From assembly GCA_024403355.1 (NCBI GenBank), contig JAKSRW010000004.1, forward strand, positions 54,231-118,230: 64,000 nt of DNA, given 5' to 3'. The notes beneath the pieces were generated by a model. That model was not told the origin of the DNA. It worked only from the letters and a program-made list of their open reading frames with translations, and searched no databases. Below are positions 9,239 through 18,602 of this stretch, piece after piece. The position numbers and the translations under genes are program-made. The first letter of the stretch is position 1. The number at the start of each line of letters is the position of its first letter. Origin of the DNA: Lachnospiraceae bacterium. GTDB taxonomy: Bacteria; Bacillota; Clostridia; Lachnospirales; Lachnospiraceae.

Positions 9239-11269
9239 ATGTATTATACTGAAATGCGCAATTTAGGCGTTACGGTTTTTGATAATAAAATATTAGTTTC
9301 TGTTTCTGCACCGGGCTGTGACTGGTGCAGAATTTTGCTGAGAGAAAGAGCGGCGGATAATTCAAAAATGCTGCCCTGGACTAAAATAGATTTATTGCCG
9401 GATCCTGTCTTTCCCGCTATATTTGTCGGAGAACAGAAGATAAGCTGCAGTAAAAAATATGAATATATATTTGAAAATGAGAACGGTTATTTCCTCGATC
9501 CTTATGCAAAGAGGATAATCGGAAACGAAGAGTTCGGTGTATTGAAGGCAGGAGCAACAGATCCTTCGTCGCTTACTACCGAAGAAAGAACAATTCTTTC
9601 CGATACTCTGGGACTCAGCTGTGCCGTTGATACCGAAAGCTTTAACTGGAAAAACGATAAAAAGCCCAATATAAGCATGGCGGATATGGTTATCTATAAG
9701 CTTCATGTCCGCGGCTTTACCATGGCCGAGGGTTCGGGCGTAAAGAGTGCGGGCACATTTAACGGTGTATGTGAAAAGATAAAGTATCTCAAGGAGCTTG
9801 GCTGTAATGCGGTTCTTCTTCAGCCGGTATGTGAATTTAACGAAATAATGGATTATCAGCTCAATATTGGTGCTGATGCGCATAGCGGAATAATGCGTTC
9901 ACGTCTTTTTGCGGGAAGCATGATGAATATGCCGATGGACATTGATGCCGATCCGACTACTAAAGTTAATGATAAGCGCTGCTCATCCAGACTTAATTTC
10001 TGGGGCTACGGTGCGCAGAGTTTTCTTTTTGCCCCCAAGGCATCATACGCTGCGGAGCCGGAAAAGGTATGCAATGAGTTTAAGCATATGGTAAGAGAGC
10101 TTCATAATGCCGGAATAGAGGTTCTGATGGAGCTTGATCATTCGGGTGAAGCTGAGGATTATTATATCCTTGACAGCATGCGCTTCTGGGCATCCGAGTA
10201 CCATATTGACGGCTTTAAAGTAAATGTCGATCAGGTGCCTGTAAGACATATTACCGGTGACCCTTATTTATCAAATCTTAAAATCATAGGCTCAGGCTTT
10301 GATGAGAGTCTTTTGAGAAAAAACAGCAGACTGATTGTAATGAATGACGGCTATCAGGATACAATCAGAAGATATCTTAAGGGCGATGAGGGGCAGCTCA
10401 GCACGGCTGCACATCTCTTTATGGATAACGGCGGCAATATGGCCAGAATCAATTATATCGCTGACCATAACGGCTTCACGATAAACGACTGCTTCAGCTA
10501 TGATGAACGTCATAACGAATTAAACGGCGAACGAAATACCGATGGACGCGAAGCAAATTACAGCTGGAACTGCGGTATAGAGGGAGCTACGAAAAAACGC
10601 AAGGTTCTTGAATTAAGAAGCAAAATGATAAAAAATGCGCTGGCTATGCTTTTTATAAGCAGGGGTATTCCGATGCTCTGTGCCGGCGATGAATTCGGCA
10701 ATACACATTTCGGAAATAACAATCCTTACTGCTGCGATAATGAGCAGGGCTGGGTAAACTGGACGCGCTCAAAGCAGGCAGCGGATTTGAAAAACTATGT
10801 AAAGAGTCTTGCTCAGCTTAGAAGAGAGCATAATTCTTTTACAAATCAGACCCCTTACAGGGAAAGTGATTATGAGTTTACCGGCTATCCCGATATTTCT
10901 TATCATAGTACAAAGACCTGGTATCCGGACTTCAGCTACTATGCGAGAGCGCTAGGTATTCTTATAAACGGAAATTATGCCGGAGGGAAAAATGCCGCGG
11001 CAGATGACAGCTTCTATCTGATAATGAATATGCATTGGGAGGAGCACGAATTTGATCTTCCGATAATAAAAGAGCATGAATGGAAGGCTGTTTTTGCAAC
11101 CGATAAGGCATCATCACCCGATCCGGAAAAGAAATCGGTTATAATTCAGCCGAGAAGTATGGCTGTATATATTTTGAAAAAAATAGAAAAGCCTCTTTCA
11201 AAGAGGGTGGCAAAGGCTGCAGATAATCTTCGAAAGAAGGCTGCGGTGACTGCAGAGAAAGGCATGTGA
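9239..11269 (+). CDS. GH13 glycogen-debranching-like protein, probable pseudoenzyme
   Basis: 676 residues resembling GlgX/isoamylase-type GH13 proteins. An N-terminal beta domain is followed by the barrel segment VIYKLHVRGFTM (about 160) and the GIPMLCAGDEFGNTHFGNNNPYC segment typical of debranching enzymes. The C-terminus ends in an Arg/Lys-rich tail. The catalytic residues are missing: region II reads DGFKVNV, putting Asn329 at the nucleophile aspartate. The region III position of LIAEPWD reads LIVMNDG, with Met368 for the acid/base glutamate. Region IV reads NYIADHNGF, with Asn411 for the last aspartate. Region I is also altered (VLMELDHSG). I infer a non-hydrolytic glucan-binding or regulatory protein. 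ATG is preceded by AGGGG at 9229. Start of a four-gene block ending at 13204. Confidence 0.8.
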   Translation: MYYTEMRNLGVTVFDNKILVSVSAPGCDWCRILLRERAADNSKMLPWTKIDLLPDPVFPAIFVGEQKISCSKKYEYIFENENGYFLDPYAKRIIGNEEFGVLKAGATDPSSLTTEERTILSDTLGLSCAVDTESFNWKNDKKPNISMADMVIYKLHVRGFTMAEGSGVKSAGTFNGVCEKIKYLKELGCNAVLLQPVCEFNEIMDYQLNIGADAHSGIMRSRLFAGSMMNMPMDIDADPTTKVNDKRCSSRLNFWGYGAQSFLFAPKASYAAEPEKVCNEFKHMVRELHNAGIEVLMELDHSGEAEDYYILDSMRFWASEYHIDGFKVNVDQVPVRHITGDPYLSNLKIIGSGFDESLLRKNSRLIVMNDGYQDTIRRYLKGDEGQLSTAAHLFMDNGGNMARINYIADHNGFTINDCFSYDERHNELNGERNTDGREANYSWNCGIEGATKKRKVLELRSKMIKNALAMLFISRGIPMLCAGDEFGNTHFGNNNPYCCDNEQGWVNWTRSKQAADLKNYVKSLAQLRREHNSFTNQTPYRESDYEFTGYPDISYHSTKTWYPDFSYYARALGILINGNYAGGKNAAADDSFYLIMNMHWEEHEFDLPIIKEHEWKAVFATDKASSPDPEKKSVIIQPRSMAVYILKKIEKPLSKRVAKAADNLRKKAAVTAEKGM

Positions 11270-11273
11270 TATT

Positions 11274-12023
11274 ATGTCGGCAAATATGACAGACAGTTCG
11301 ACGGGCGGAATCAGTATGTCGGTCTTAAAGGTGATCGCATGCATTTCAATGCTGATAGATCATATTACGCTGTGTTTTATACCCCAGATAACTGCAGCAG
11401 GAGAGCCTTCGGTGCTTTATCTTCTCGGAAGATGTCTGGGAAGACCTTCCTTCATCATCTTCAGCTTTGCGCTTGTAGAGGCCTTTTATCATACGAGGAA
11501 CAGAAAAAAGCATTTGCTTTTACTTCTGATTTTTGCATTTATATCTGAAGCCCCCTTTGATTATATGCGCTGCGGGCAGATTTTCGGCATATATATGCTA
11601 AAGCAGAATGTTCTTTTTACCTTTTCAATAGCTTTTGCGGCAATCTGGCTTCTTGATTACGTACACAGCCGTTGTTTCGAAAAAATAAAAGCCGAATACT
11701 ATTTTTATTCGGTTATTATAATCGTTACGGCCTGTGTGCTGGCATTTTTAATACGCTCTGATTACACTGTAATCGGTGTTATGTGTGTATTAATATTTTA
11801 TTTCACAAGGTATGACAGAAAAGCAACGATTATCGCGATGATAATCTGGTCGATAGGTGCGGTTTTTCTGAACTATGATATTGAGCCCTTCGGTCTGATA
11901 GCCCTTTGGCCGATTTTATGGCTCTACAACGGAAAAAGGGGAAGGAGTCCAAAGATGTTTTTTTACATCTTTTTCCCCGCTCATTTTCTCATTCTGACCG
12001 CATTTATGCTTTGGCTTTACTGA
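11274..12023 (+). CDS. TraX family membrane protein
   Basis: 249 residues with about seven to eight hydrophobic segments. The N-terminal segment LKVIACISMLIDHITLCF, then LGRPSFIIFSFALVEAF and the ISEAPFDYM loop, match the TraX (PF05857) family. The founder acetylates F-pilin, but chromosomal Firmicute homologues are mostly uncharacterised and are thought to be membrane acyltransferases. The ATG lies five bases after the stop of the GH13-like gene, with GAGAAAGG upstream, so translational coupling is likely. The target is unknown. Although it is tempting to connect it to the Tad locus 8 kb away (pilin acetylation), nothing in the sequence shows this. Confidence 0.8.
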   Translation: MSANMTDSSTGGISMSVLKVIACISMLIDHITLCFIPQITAAGEPSVLYLLGRCLGRPSFIIFSFALVEAFYHTRNRKKHLLLLLIFAFISEAPFDYMRCGQIFGIYMLKQNVLFTFSIAFAAIWLLDYVHSRCFEKIKAEYYFYSVIIIVTACVLAFLIRSDYTVIGVMCVLIFYFTRYDRKATIIAMIIWSIGAVFLNYDIEPFGLIALWPILWLYNGKRGRSPKMFFYIFFPAHFLILTAFMLWLY

Positions 12024-12041
12024 TTTTACGCAAAATTAAGT

Positions 12042-12755
12042 ATGAATAAAAAACTATATAGTGCCAGACTGTCACATGATTTATTCGAGGTTATTGATAC
12101 CGAAGCAGCGTTATGCGACGGTCAGGCTCCCGTAGTAGGCTATGGCGGTTCACAAAACTGGTATACCTCAAAATACGGCCCGAAATGCGGCTGTGGTGTG
12201 GCTGCTGCGGCAGATATTATTTTTTATCTGAATGCGCTAAAAAAACAAAGCTTCACCGTCTCCAAAAAGCAGTTTATAGAATTCTCAGATTATCTGCAGA
12301 AGAAATATCTTCAGATAATCCCGAATTTCGGAGTAAACAGCTTCTGGCTTGCCATTGGAATGAATCGTTATTTTTTGAAAAATAAAATGCCCTACAGGTG
12401 TTACTGGAAGGTTTCACCGATTTTAAGGTGGAGCCGTCTGGAAAAAATGTTGAAAAATGATATTCCGGTTCTTTTGGCGGTAGGAAATAATTTCCCTATA
12501 GTCTGGGGAAAAAAGAAGGTAAATCTTTACAGAAAAGAAGCGGATACAAGAATGGATGTGGCTGTTTACAGTCATTATGTAATAGTAACCGCGATAGATG
12601 GGGACTGGCTGACCATATCATCCTGGGGACGAAAGTATTACATCAGGAAAAGCGAATATGAAGCCTATGTCAGAAAGTACAGTTTGAGCATGTACAGCAA
12701 TGTACTTGATATTATCCCGGTTCATCGCAAATCATCAAATATAAAAGGGGATTAA
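12042..12755 (+). CDS. C39/papain-fold cysteine peptidase-like protein
   Basis: 237 residues, no signal peptide. The pattern fits a C39-like/papain fold: a glycine-rich PVVGYGGSQNW stretch, a Cys motif KCGCGVAAAADII (Cys49 or Cys51 as nucleophile), and a late His block YSHYVIVTAIDGDWLTISSWG (His178, then Ser-Ser-Trp195-Gly). This is the usual Cys...His...SWG order. Most of these genes in Clostridia are uncharacterised; peptidase activity is inferred. It lies 18 bases after traX and its TAA stop overlaps the next start by one base (TAATG), so it is in the same operon. Confidence 0.6.
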   Translation: MNKKLYSARLSHDLFEVIDTEAALCDGQAPVVGYGGSQNWYTSKYGPKCGCGVAAAADIIFYLNALKKQSFTVSKKQFIEFSDYLQKKYLQIIPNFGVNSFWLAIGMNRYFLKNKMPYRCYWKVSPILRWSRLEKMLKNDIPVLLAVGNNFPIVWGKKKVNLYRKEADTRMDVAVYSHYVIVTAIDGDWLTISSWGRKYYIRKSEYEAYVRKYSLSMYSNVLDIIPVHRKSSNIKGD

Positions 12756-13204
12756 TGTTAGCAATAGAGATAGAAGATATTAAAAAATTTATGAGCTGCC
12801 TGCTTATAGAGAACTGTTTTGACAGCTTTTTTCTTGTCAGGGCAGAGATTAAAACGGCTGTATCTTACGAAATAGACGGTAAGCAGAATGCTTCATTTTA
12901 CGATACCGACGAGCGTGAAGCATTTGCGGCTTCGCCCTATATCAGATGGGGAGAGATTAAGCCTGTGGTAATGAACATGATCAAAGGAAAAAGGCTTCCG
13001 GTTAAGATGAAGATTTCTCTTCTCGGCAATGTCAACCGGCCTGAATTTGACTATAATATGAATGTTCTTTATGAAAACGGAAGTCTGAAGCTGGTAACGA
13101 ATGTAAGCAGTAAGCAGTTTTCTCTTGAAAAGCCTGATGAGGGTGAATGGAACCGTTATATTATTGAAAGCCTGAAGAAAAACGGTATAGCGCCAATTAT
13201 GTAA
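12755..13204 (+). CDS. Uncharacterised small protein, possibly DUF5721 family
   Basis: 149 residues, no membrane segment or signal. It begins MLAIEIEDIKKFMSCLLIENCFD and has alternating beta-rich stretches, e.g. PVKMKISLLGNVNRPEFDYNMNVLYENG. It resembles small cytosolic proteins common in Lachnospiraceae that I recall as DUF5721, but I cannot confirm that assignment here. No function can be stated. It is the last gene of the 9239-13204 block, overlapping the preceding stop codon (TAATG). The CIRCE hairpin and its T-rich tail follow 13 bases after the stop. Confidence 0.6.
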   Translation: MLAIEIEDIKKFMSCLLIENCFDSFFLVRAEIKTAVSYEIDGKQNASFYDTDEREAFAASPYIRWGEIKPVVMNMIKGKRLPVKMKISLLGNVNRPEFDYNMNVLYENGSLKLVTNVSSKQFSLEKPDEGEWNRYIIESLKKNGIAPIM

Positions 13205-13217
13205 ATATTGTGAATTA

Positions 13218-13244
13218 TTAGCACTCAATAAAAATGAGTGCTAA
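13218..13244 (+). promoter_or_regulatory. CIRCE operator (HrcA site) upstream of htpG
   Basis: Perfect match to the CIRCE consensus: TTAGCACTC (13218-13226), nine-base spacer, GAGTGCTAA (13236-13244). It ends six bases before the -35 box of the htpG promoter. CIRCE is bound by the heat-shock repressor HrcA. Because the dyad is followed by TTTTTATT, the same bases could also work as an intrinsic terminator for the preceding four-gene block. Confidence 0.93.
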
Positions 13245-13250
13245 TTTTTA

Positions 13251-13279
13251 TTGACTTTTTTAGGTGAAAGTATTATTAT
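13251..13279 (+). promoter_or_regulatory. htpG promoter (sigma-A type)
   Basis: TTGACT (13251-13256), 17-base spacer, TATTAT (13274-13279), directly downstream of CIRCE. The expected transcript start near 13286 rules out the longer in-frame GTG at 13264 as the htpG start. Confidence 0.75.
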
Positions 13280-13338
13280 TAGTTAGTCAGATGATATTAA
13301 TTTTATTTATATATAATTTGAAAGGCAGGTTTTACAAA

Positions 13339-15396
13339 ATGGTAAAAGGAAATTTATCTATTAATTCGGAAAATATATTCCCGATAATCAAGAAGTGGCT
13401 TTATTCTGATCATGACATTTTCTACAGAGAGCTTGTTTCCAACGGCTGCGATGCCATCACAAAGCTCAAGAAGCTTTCCATGATTGGTGAGTTTGATGAG
13501 ACCGAGGGTGAAGAGTATAAGATTGAGGTTCGTGTTAACCAGGAGAAGAAGACTATCACCATTATTGATAACGGTATCGGTATGACAGAGGATGAGGTTC
13601 AGGAATACATTAACCAGATTGCATTCTCAGGTGCCGCAGATTTCGTTGAAAAGTATAAGGATAAGGCTAATGAGGATCAGATTATCGGTCATTTCGGTCT
13701 GGGCTTCTATTCGGCATTTATGGTTGCACATAAGGTTACCATCGATACTCTTTCATACAAGAAGGATGCTAAGCCCGTATTCTGGTCATCGGAAGAAGGT
13801 ATGGAATTCGAGATGACAGAGAGTGACAGAACCGCACGCGGTACCGAAATCACACTTTATCTCAACGAGGACAGCTATGAGTTTTCAAATGAGTATAAGG
13901 CAAAGGAGGTACTTGACAAGTACTGTTCATTTATGCCTGTGCCTATTTTCTTTGTAAATGAAAATGCAAAGCCTGAGGAGAAGAAGGCTGATTCAGATGC
14001 AGAGGGAGAGAATAAGGAGGAAGATAAGGGACCTAAGCCCATTAATGAGGTTTCTCCTCTCTGGACAAAGCATCCCAATGAGTGTACAGAGGAGGAGTAT
14101 AAGTCCTTCTACCGCTCAGTATTCCATGATTACAAGGAGCCTCTTTTCTGGATTCACTTAAATATGGATTATCCCTTCAATCTTAAGGGTATCCTTTACT
14201 TCCCTAAGCTTAATCTCGAATATGATAAGCTTGAGGGTACAATTAAGCTTTACAGCAATCAGGTATTTATCGCAGATAATATTAAAGAGGTTATTCCTGA
14301 GTTCCTTATGCTCTTAAAGGGCGTAATCGACTGTCCTGATTTGCCTCTTAACGTTTCAAGAAGTGCGCTTCAGAATGACGGTTTTGTAAAGAAGATTTCA
14401 GATTATATTACCAAGAAGGTTGCAGACAAGCTCACAGGTATGTTTAATACGGATCGTGAGAACTACGAGAAGTATTGGGATGATATTTCTCCCTTCATTA
14501 AGTACGGCTGCCTGAAGGATAATAAGTTCAAGGATAAAATGAAGAACGCTATTATCTATAAGGATCTTAATGATAAATATGTCACAATCGATGAGTATTT
14601 CGAGAAGGACAAGACCGCTGCAGTTGATGAGAACGGAAACAAGGTTGAGGCCGAAATCGTAGATGCAGACGGAAATGCAGTAAAGAACGAGGGCTATTTT
14701 GACCAGACAGAGAAAACTGATGCGGCTTCGATAGTTGAGGATGCCGAAAAGGCAGAGAAGGATTCTGAAGGCAAGGAGCCCGAAAAGAGAACCATCTATT
14801 ATGTAACAGATGAGAATCAGCAGAGCCAGTATATTAAGATGTTCCGTGATGCTGATATGAATGCGGTTATCCTTACTAAGAGCATTGACAGTCCCTTTAT
14901 TTCACAGGTAGAAGCAGACAATGAGACTGTAAAATTCCTCCGTGTTGACTCGGATATGACCGATTCATTTAAGGAAGAATTAGGACAGGATGACCAGAAG
15001 TCTATCGAAGAAGAGCAGAAGGCATTAGAGAAGCTTTTCAGAGAAGCATTAAAGAATGATAAGCTTACAGTAAAGGTTGAAAAGCTCAAGAATGCCGGTA
15101 TTTCTTCAGTAATTACTCTTTCTGAGGAAAGCCGCCGTATGCAGGATATGATGAAGATGTACGGCATGGGTATGGGCATGGATGACATGTACGGCAATGA
15201 GGTTACACTTACTCTTAATGCAAATAATAACCTTGTTAAGTACATTTACGAGAATGAAAACAGCGAGAATAATGAGCTTTTTGCACACCAGCTCTATGAC
15301 CTTGCAATGCTCAGCCATAAGCCGCTTGCACCTGAGGCTATGACAAAGTTTATCGAGAGAAGCAATAAAATTATGGAGCTTATTTCAACAAAATAA
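13339..15396 (+). CDS. htpG: Hsp90 chaperone HtpG
   Basis: ATP-dependent cytosolic chaperone of the GHKL superfamily. 685 residues from the ATG at 13339, which has GAAAGGCAGG upstream. The N-terminal ATPase domain shows FYRELVSNGCDAITK (conserved Asn), DNGIGM, and the lid GHFGLGFYSAFMVA. An acidic linker (about 215-240, rich in Glu/Lys/Asp) is followed by the middle domain (SPLWTKHPNECTEEEYKSFYR; LNVSRSALQ with the catalytic-loop Arg). A second acidic stretch (about 430-480) precedes the C-terminal dimerisation domain. It is a single-gene transcript under a CIRCE-flanked promoter, so probably HrcA-controlled. Bacillus subtilis htpG is not an HrcA target, so this wiring differs from the model. 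Confidence 0.97.
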   Translation: MVKGNLSINSENIFPIIKKWLYSDHDIFYRELVSNGCDAITKLKKLSMIGEFDETEGEEYKIEVRVNQEKKTITIIDNGIGMTEDEVQEYINQIAFSGAADFVEKYKDKANEDQIIGHFGLGFYSAFMVAHKVTIDTLSYKKDAKPVFWSSEEGMEFEMTESDRTARGTEITLYLNEDSYEFSNEYKAKEVLDKYCSFMPVPIFFVNENAKPEEKKADSDAEGENKEEDKGPKPINEVSPLWTKHPNECTEEEYKSFYRSVFHDYKEPLFWIHLNMDYPFNLKGILYFPKLNLEYDKLEGTIKLYSNQVFIADNIKEVIPEFLMLLKGVIDCPDLPLNVSRSALQNDGFVKKISDYITKKVADKLTGMFNTDRENYEKYWDDISPFIKYGCLKDNKFKDKMKNAIIYKDLNDKYVTIDEYFEKDKTAAVDENGNKVEAEIVDADGNAVKNEGYFDQTEKTDAASIVEDAEKAEKDSEGKEPEKRTIYYVTDENQQSQYIKMFRDADMNAVILTKSIDSPFISQVEADNETVKFLRVDSDMTDSFKEELGQDDQKSIEEEQKALEKLFREALKNDKLTVKVEKLKNAGISSVITLSEESRRMQDMMKMYGMGMGMDDMYGNEVTLTLNANNNLVKYIYENENSENNELFAHQLYDLAMLSHKPLAPEAMTKFIERSNKIMELISTK

Positions 15397-15438
15397 ACTG
15401 AAATTCGCTATTCACCATAGTAGATGTGGGGTTTACTT

Positions 15439-16656
15439 ATGAATAACAGAGAAGACGTTTTACTGCAGATATGGCGTGATTATTACGATGAAATACTGGA
15501 AGTCGACCTTGAACGGGGTACCTTCGAAAGTCTGATGAATACAGACGAAACAATCAATAAAAAGGGTAATCTTTATATTGAAACCATGATAATGGCGAAT
15601 AAGATGGTTCACCCCGATGACAGGGACGATTTCCTCAAATTCTTCAATCCACAGAAAATCTTTGATGATATGAAAAAAGATATTTTTGTGAGTAAGCTGA
15701 ATTTTAGAGTTCATAAGGGAGACAAGGAGTATTTCTGGGTAAAGGTTAAAGGAATTATGCCCTCCAGACATCAGTTAAGTCAGAATGCAAATTACTTTGC
15801 CTGCTTCAGAATCCTTGACCCCTCCTCGGAAGAGGATTACGGCTATATGCAGCGTATCAGTTCGGAGCTGATGCGTGAAAAGGAAAAGCATACGAACAGA
15901 ATGGCTCTTCTTGAACAGTATACGGATGAAATCAGGGATCCTGTTGACGGAATTAAGGGCCTTTCACAGATTGCTCAGAAGCAGATTGAAAATCCGGAAA
16001 AGCTTGTTCAAAATATCACAATGATTGAAGAGGAATGTACCAGAATTCAGCTCTTATTGGATGAAATGGTTCTTCAGATCGGTGGTAAAGGGGCTGCGCC
16101 TATTATTATGGCCGGCGATATGAAGGAAAAAGGCAAGGCATCCGTTATGCAGAGAAAGCGTTCTGAAAGCGAAGAGAGCAGTTCTGATGATGAAAATATG
16201 CTCCGGGATGAGGAAATCCAGGAGGAATTATTAGCTGCCCCGCAGCAGGTAATTCCCAGAATAGAGGATTTTGATTTTAAGGGAATGAATATTCTGGCGT
16301 TTATAGATAATACGGTTGGAGCCAGAATTATGACAGAGATGATAAGTGCAACATCTGCTACGCCATTTGTGTTTACTTCGGGTAAGGAAGCGGTAAAGGC
16401 ATACATTTCAGGTGAAGCAGGCAAGTTTGATGCTGTTCTTCTTGATTCTGTTATTGATGATTTCGGTATGGGTTCTGTTGCGAGATGTATAAGATTATCC
16501 TGCAAGGATGATGCTGAGACTATTCCGATTATAGCAATGACCGATAAAACAAATATATCGGCCACACGAAATATCGATGGAGCTAAATTCAACGATGTAT
16601 TTCGTAAGCCGATTGACTTTGGGTTACTCTTCTTAAAGGTTCAGGAACTGATTAAA

Positions 16657-16674
<18 letters not shown>
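15439..16674 (+). CDS. Histidine-kinase-like pseudokinase with C-terminal receiver domain
   Basis: 411 residues. The N-terminus (about 1-130) looks like a PAS-type sensor (MVHPDDRDDFLKFF, NFRVHKGDKEYFWVKVKG). Then comes a HisKA-like dimerisation helix in which SHEIRTP is replaced by TDEIRDP: the phospho-accepting histidine is Asp163. No HATPase domain (N, G1, G2 boxes) follows; instead a Ser/Glu-rich linker leads to a receiver domain (about 285-410) with Asp336, a Thr in IIAMTD and Lys390 in FRKPI. It may receive phosphate from other kinases. The ATG at 15439 has GGGG seven bases upstream; an ATG at 15424 is in frame. Its TGA stop lies inside the antisense tRNA-Thr gene. Confidence 0.7.
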
Positions 16675-16728
<54 letters not shown>

Positions 16729-16892
16729 AAGGCTGTATTTACAGCACCTATGTAATAATAACGATTTAATCATAAAAAGTCAAGTAGTAGTTCTTCAAAG
16801 CTGCATGGTGATACGTTTTTTGCAAGTAACAAGCGAAGAGGTTACGGGTTTTGAATGGAACTGTGTCTGCCTTCGGAAAGGTATGGATTTAT

Positions 16893-17648
16893 ATGAAGCT
16901 GGAACTTGAGAATTCAAAAGATAATAAAAAAACCACTCTGGATGAAAATGCATCCATTTATCAGGCGCGTGATGAGCGTACACCTGAAGAAAAGCTTAAG
17001 GCATTTAAAGGAAAGGAAAAGATACAGTATTTCTTTAATTATTTCTTCTGGAAAATAGCGCTGGCTATTGCGGGTGTCGTTGTAGTCGGACTGCTTGTTT
17101 ATACGATATTTTTTAAGGTCAGACCGGATACTGTGTGCGGACTTTACGTTATTAACACACCCTTTGGACCTAACGCATATCAGCAGATGCAGACAGAGCT
17201 TGGTGAACTGCTGGTAACGGATGATGTCCATGAACAGATAATTCTTGATGACCAGTATTATTTCTGGACAGATGATTACAATTATCGTATGGCTTTTGTC
17301 ACCAGAGTTGCGGCTGGTGAGGTTGATATGCTGATTCTTGACAGAAGTGAGTTTAAGCAGCAGGTCAATAACGGAATACTTCTTCCTGTAGATAAGTGTA
17401 TATCTCCTGAATTATATGCTAAGCTGGAGGAATATTATGTAACTGCGGTTCCGAAGACTTCGGACAGCTACGGAAATGTTACGGAGAAGGAAGAGGCTGT
17501 ATACGGACTTAATATTGCTCCTTTTATTACAAGAATTAATTCTGAATACGGAAAATCCGAGGATTATTGTGTAGCATTTGTAGCAAATTCAGATCACAAG
17601 GAGAACTTTGAAAAGGTAGTAAAGTATATTTTTGCTATCGAGGATTAA
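16893..17648 (+). CDS. Single-pass membrane-anchored protein of unknown function
   Basis: 251 residues: a charged cytoplasmic N-terminus (1-50, with DERTPEEKLKAFKGKEKIQYF), one strong membrane helix (about 55-75, WKIALAIAGVVVVGLLVYTIFF) and an extracytoplasmic domain of about 175 residues. The outer domain has VDMLILDRSEFKQQVNNGILLPVD, reminiscent of periplasmic substrate-binding folds, but I do not recognise the family. The ATG at 16893 has GGAAAGG eleven bases upstream; an in-frame ATG at 16851 lacks a good ribosome site. It stands alone between the tRNA and the convergent acetyltransferase gene. Confidence 0.6.
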   Translation: MKLELENSKDNKKTTLDENASIYQARDERTPEEKLKAFKGKEKIQYFFNYFFWKIALAIAGVVVVGLLVYTIFFKVRPDTVCGLYVINTPFGPNAYQQMQTELGELLVTDDVHEQIILDDQYYFWTDDYNYRMAFVTRVAAGEVDMLILDRSEFKQQVNNGILLPVDKCISPELYAKLEEYYVTAVPKTSDSYGNVTEKEEAVYGLNIAPFITRINSEYGKSEDYCVAFVANSDHKENFEKVVKYIFAIED

Positions 17649-17653
17649 TCATA

Positions 17654-18304
17654 TTAAATGATAGTAAGCTCACTTATGTGAAGTTTTTTTGCCAGATTTA
17701 TTGAAGGCAGATTGTCCGCTTTTATGTGGACTGAAATATCATTTATTGAATACTCTTCGGACATATATTGAAGAATGAAGCTACAGGCTTCGTAGGCGTA
17801 TCCTTTGCGGCGATAATCTGAGGTTATCGCGTAGCAGAGAGTGTGATTATTGGCACTTACACCTGCGAAGCCTATCATTTTGTTTTTTTCATTTTTGGAA
17901 AACAGACCCCAGATACCGAAGCAGTTTAATTCATAAGAATATTTTATATAGGCCTTATGACGATTAAGAAATTCTTCCGGGCTAAGGCCGGCAAGAGTCA
18001 CATCTTCAAGCTCATCCCTGCATTCTTCTATAAGCAGTCTGTAGGCTTCTGCCTGTTCTGGACCGATTTCACGAATAAAAAGACGTTTTGTTTCACCGAT
18101 TAGTGCCGGACGGTTTTGCGCACGCGCAGATAAAAGCTCCACTATTTCATCATATAATTCATCATGATTTTCGTAGACCATTCCGTAATCATCAATATTT
18201 ACGGTACCGGAAATGTCTGCAGTTAAGGTTACACCTGAACGCAGGAGCATTTCACGATATTTGGCAGATATTTTTCCTGATTTATTAATAAGCAGAACCT
18301 TCAT
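17654..18304 (-). CDS. GNAT-family N-acetyltransferase
   Basis: 216 residues. The C-terminal half is a GNAT domain: SYELNCFGIWGLFSK, MIGFAGVSANNHTLCYAITSDYRRKGYAYEAC (the RRKGYA acetyl-CoA pyrophosphate loop) and a closing VHIKADNLPSINLAKKLH segment (N...S...A..L pattern). The first 70 residues form an added N-terminal part (MKVLLINKSGKISAKYREMLLRSG) not explained by GNAT. The substrate is unknown. Start at 18304 (ATG) with AAGGG eight bases upstream; a GTG three codons earlier is possible. Its 3' end nearly meets the convergent gene ending at 17648. Confidence 0.8.
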   Translation of the reverse strand: MKVLLINKSGKISAKYREMLLRSGVTLTADISGTVNIDDYGMVYENHDELYDEIVELLSARAQNRPALIGETKRLFIREIGPEQAEAYRLLIEECRDELEDVTLAGLSPEEFLNRHKAYIKYSYELNCFGIWGLFSKNEKNKMIGFAGVSANNHTLCYAITSDYRRKGYAYEACSFILQYMSEEYSINDISVHIKADNLPSINLAKKLHISELTII

Positions 18305-18602
18305 CCGATACACCCTTCAAAAAGATTGAAATATTGTTATTTCTATTGTATCATAAGTTTATAATTTATAAAAGAAAAAGACTTCCGCTTTTATGCGGTT
18401 GGGACTGGCGCAGGGGAAGATTATTTTTGATAAAAGAATAAGTGCATCAAAGGCATTTGATCCTTGTGGGGAATGTATCTAATGTGCAGATAAGAGAATA
18501 GTCTTAAAAAATTTTTTACACGCAAATTTGTGCCTAAAGGTCATTCGAATACAAGTATTTGGATGACAGTTTGCGGCAGAGGTGGAAAGGCAGGGGTATT
18601 TT
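18305..18602. other. Intergenic region between divergent GNAT and CYTH genes
   Basis: About 300 bases without a supported gene. It must carry both promoters, but no clean -35/-10 pair stands out. It includes the 12-mer GCAAATTTGTGC (18522-18533), found again upstream of ppdK at 60553, and a GGTCATTCG/CGAATAC-like short stretch. Nothing else can be supported. Confidence 0.4.

Noticed and set aside
13312..13317. TATAAT as the htpG -10 box
   Set aside because: No -35 at proper distance; TTGACT-N17-TATTAT upstream is far better and adjoins CIRCE.
16074..16592. 172-residue antisense frame over the receiver gene
   Set aside because: Mirror of the opposite strand; Ser/Ile-rich, no start signal.
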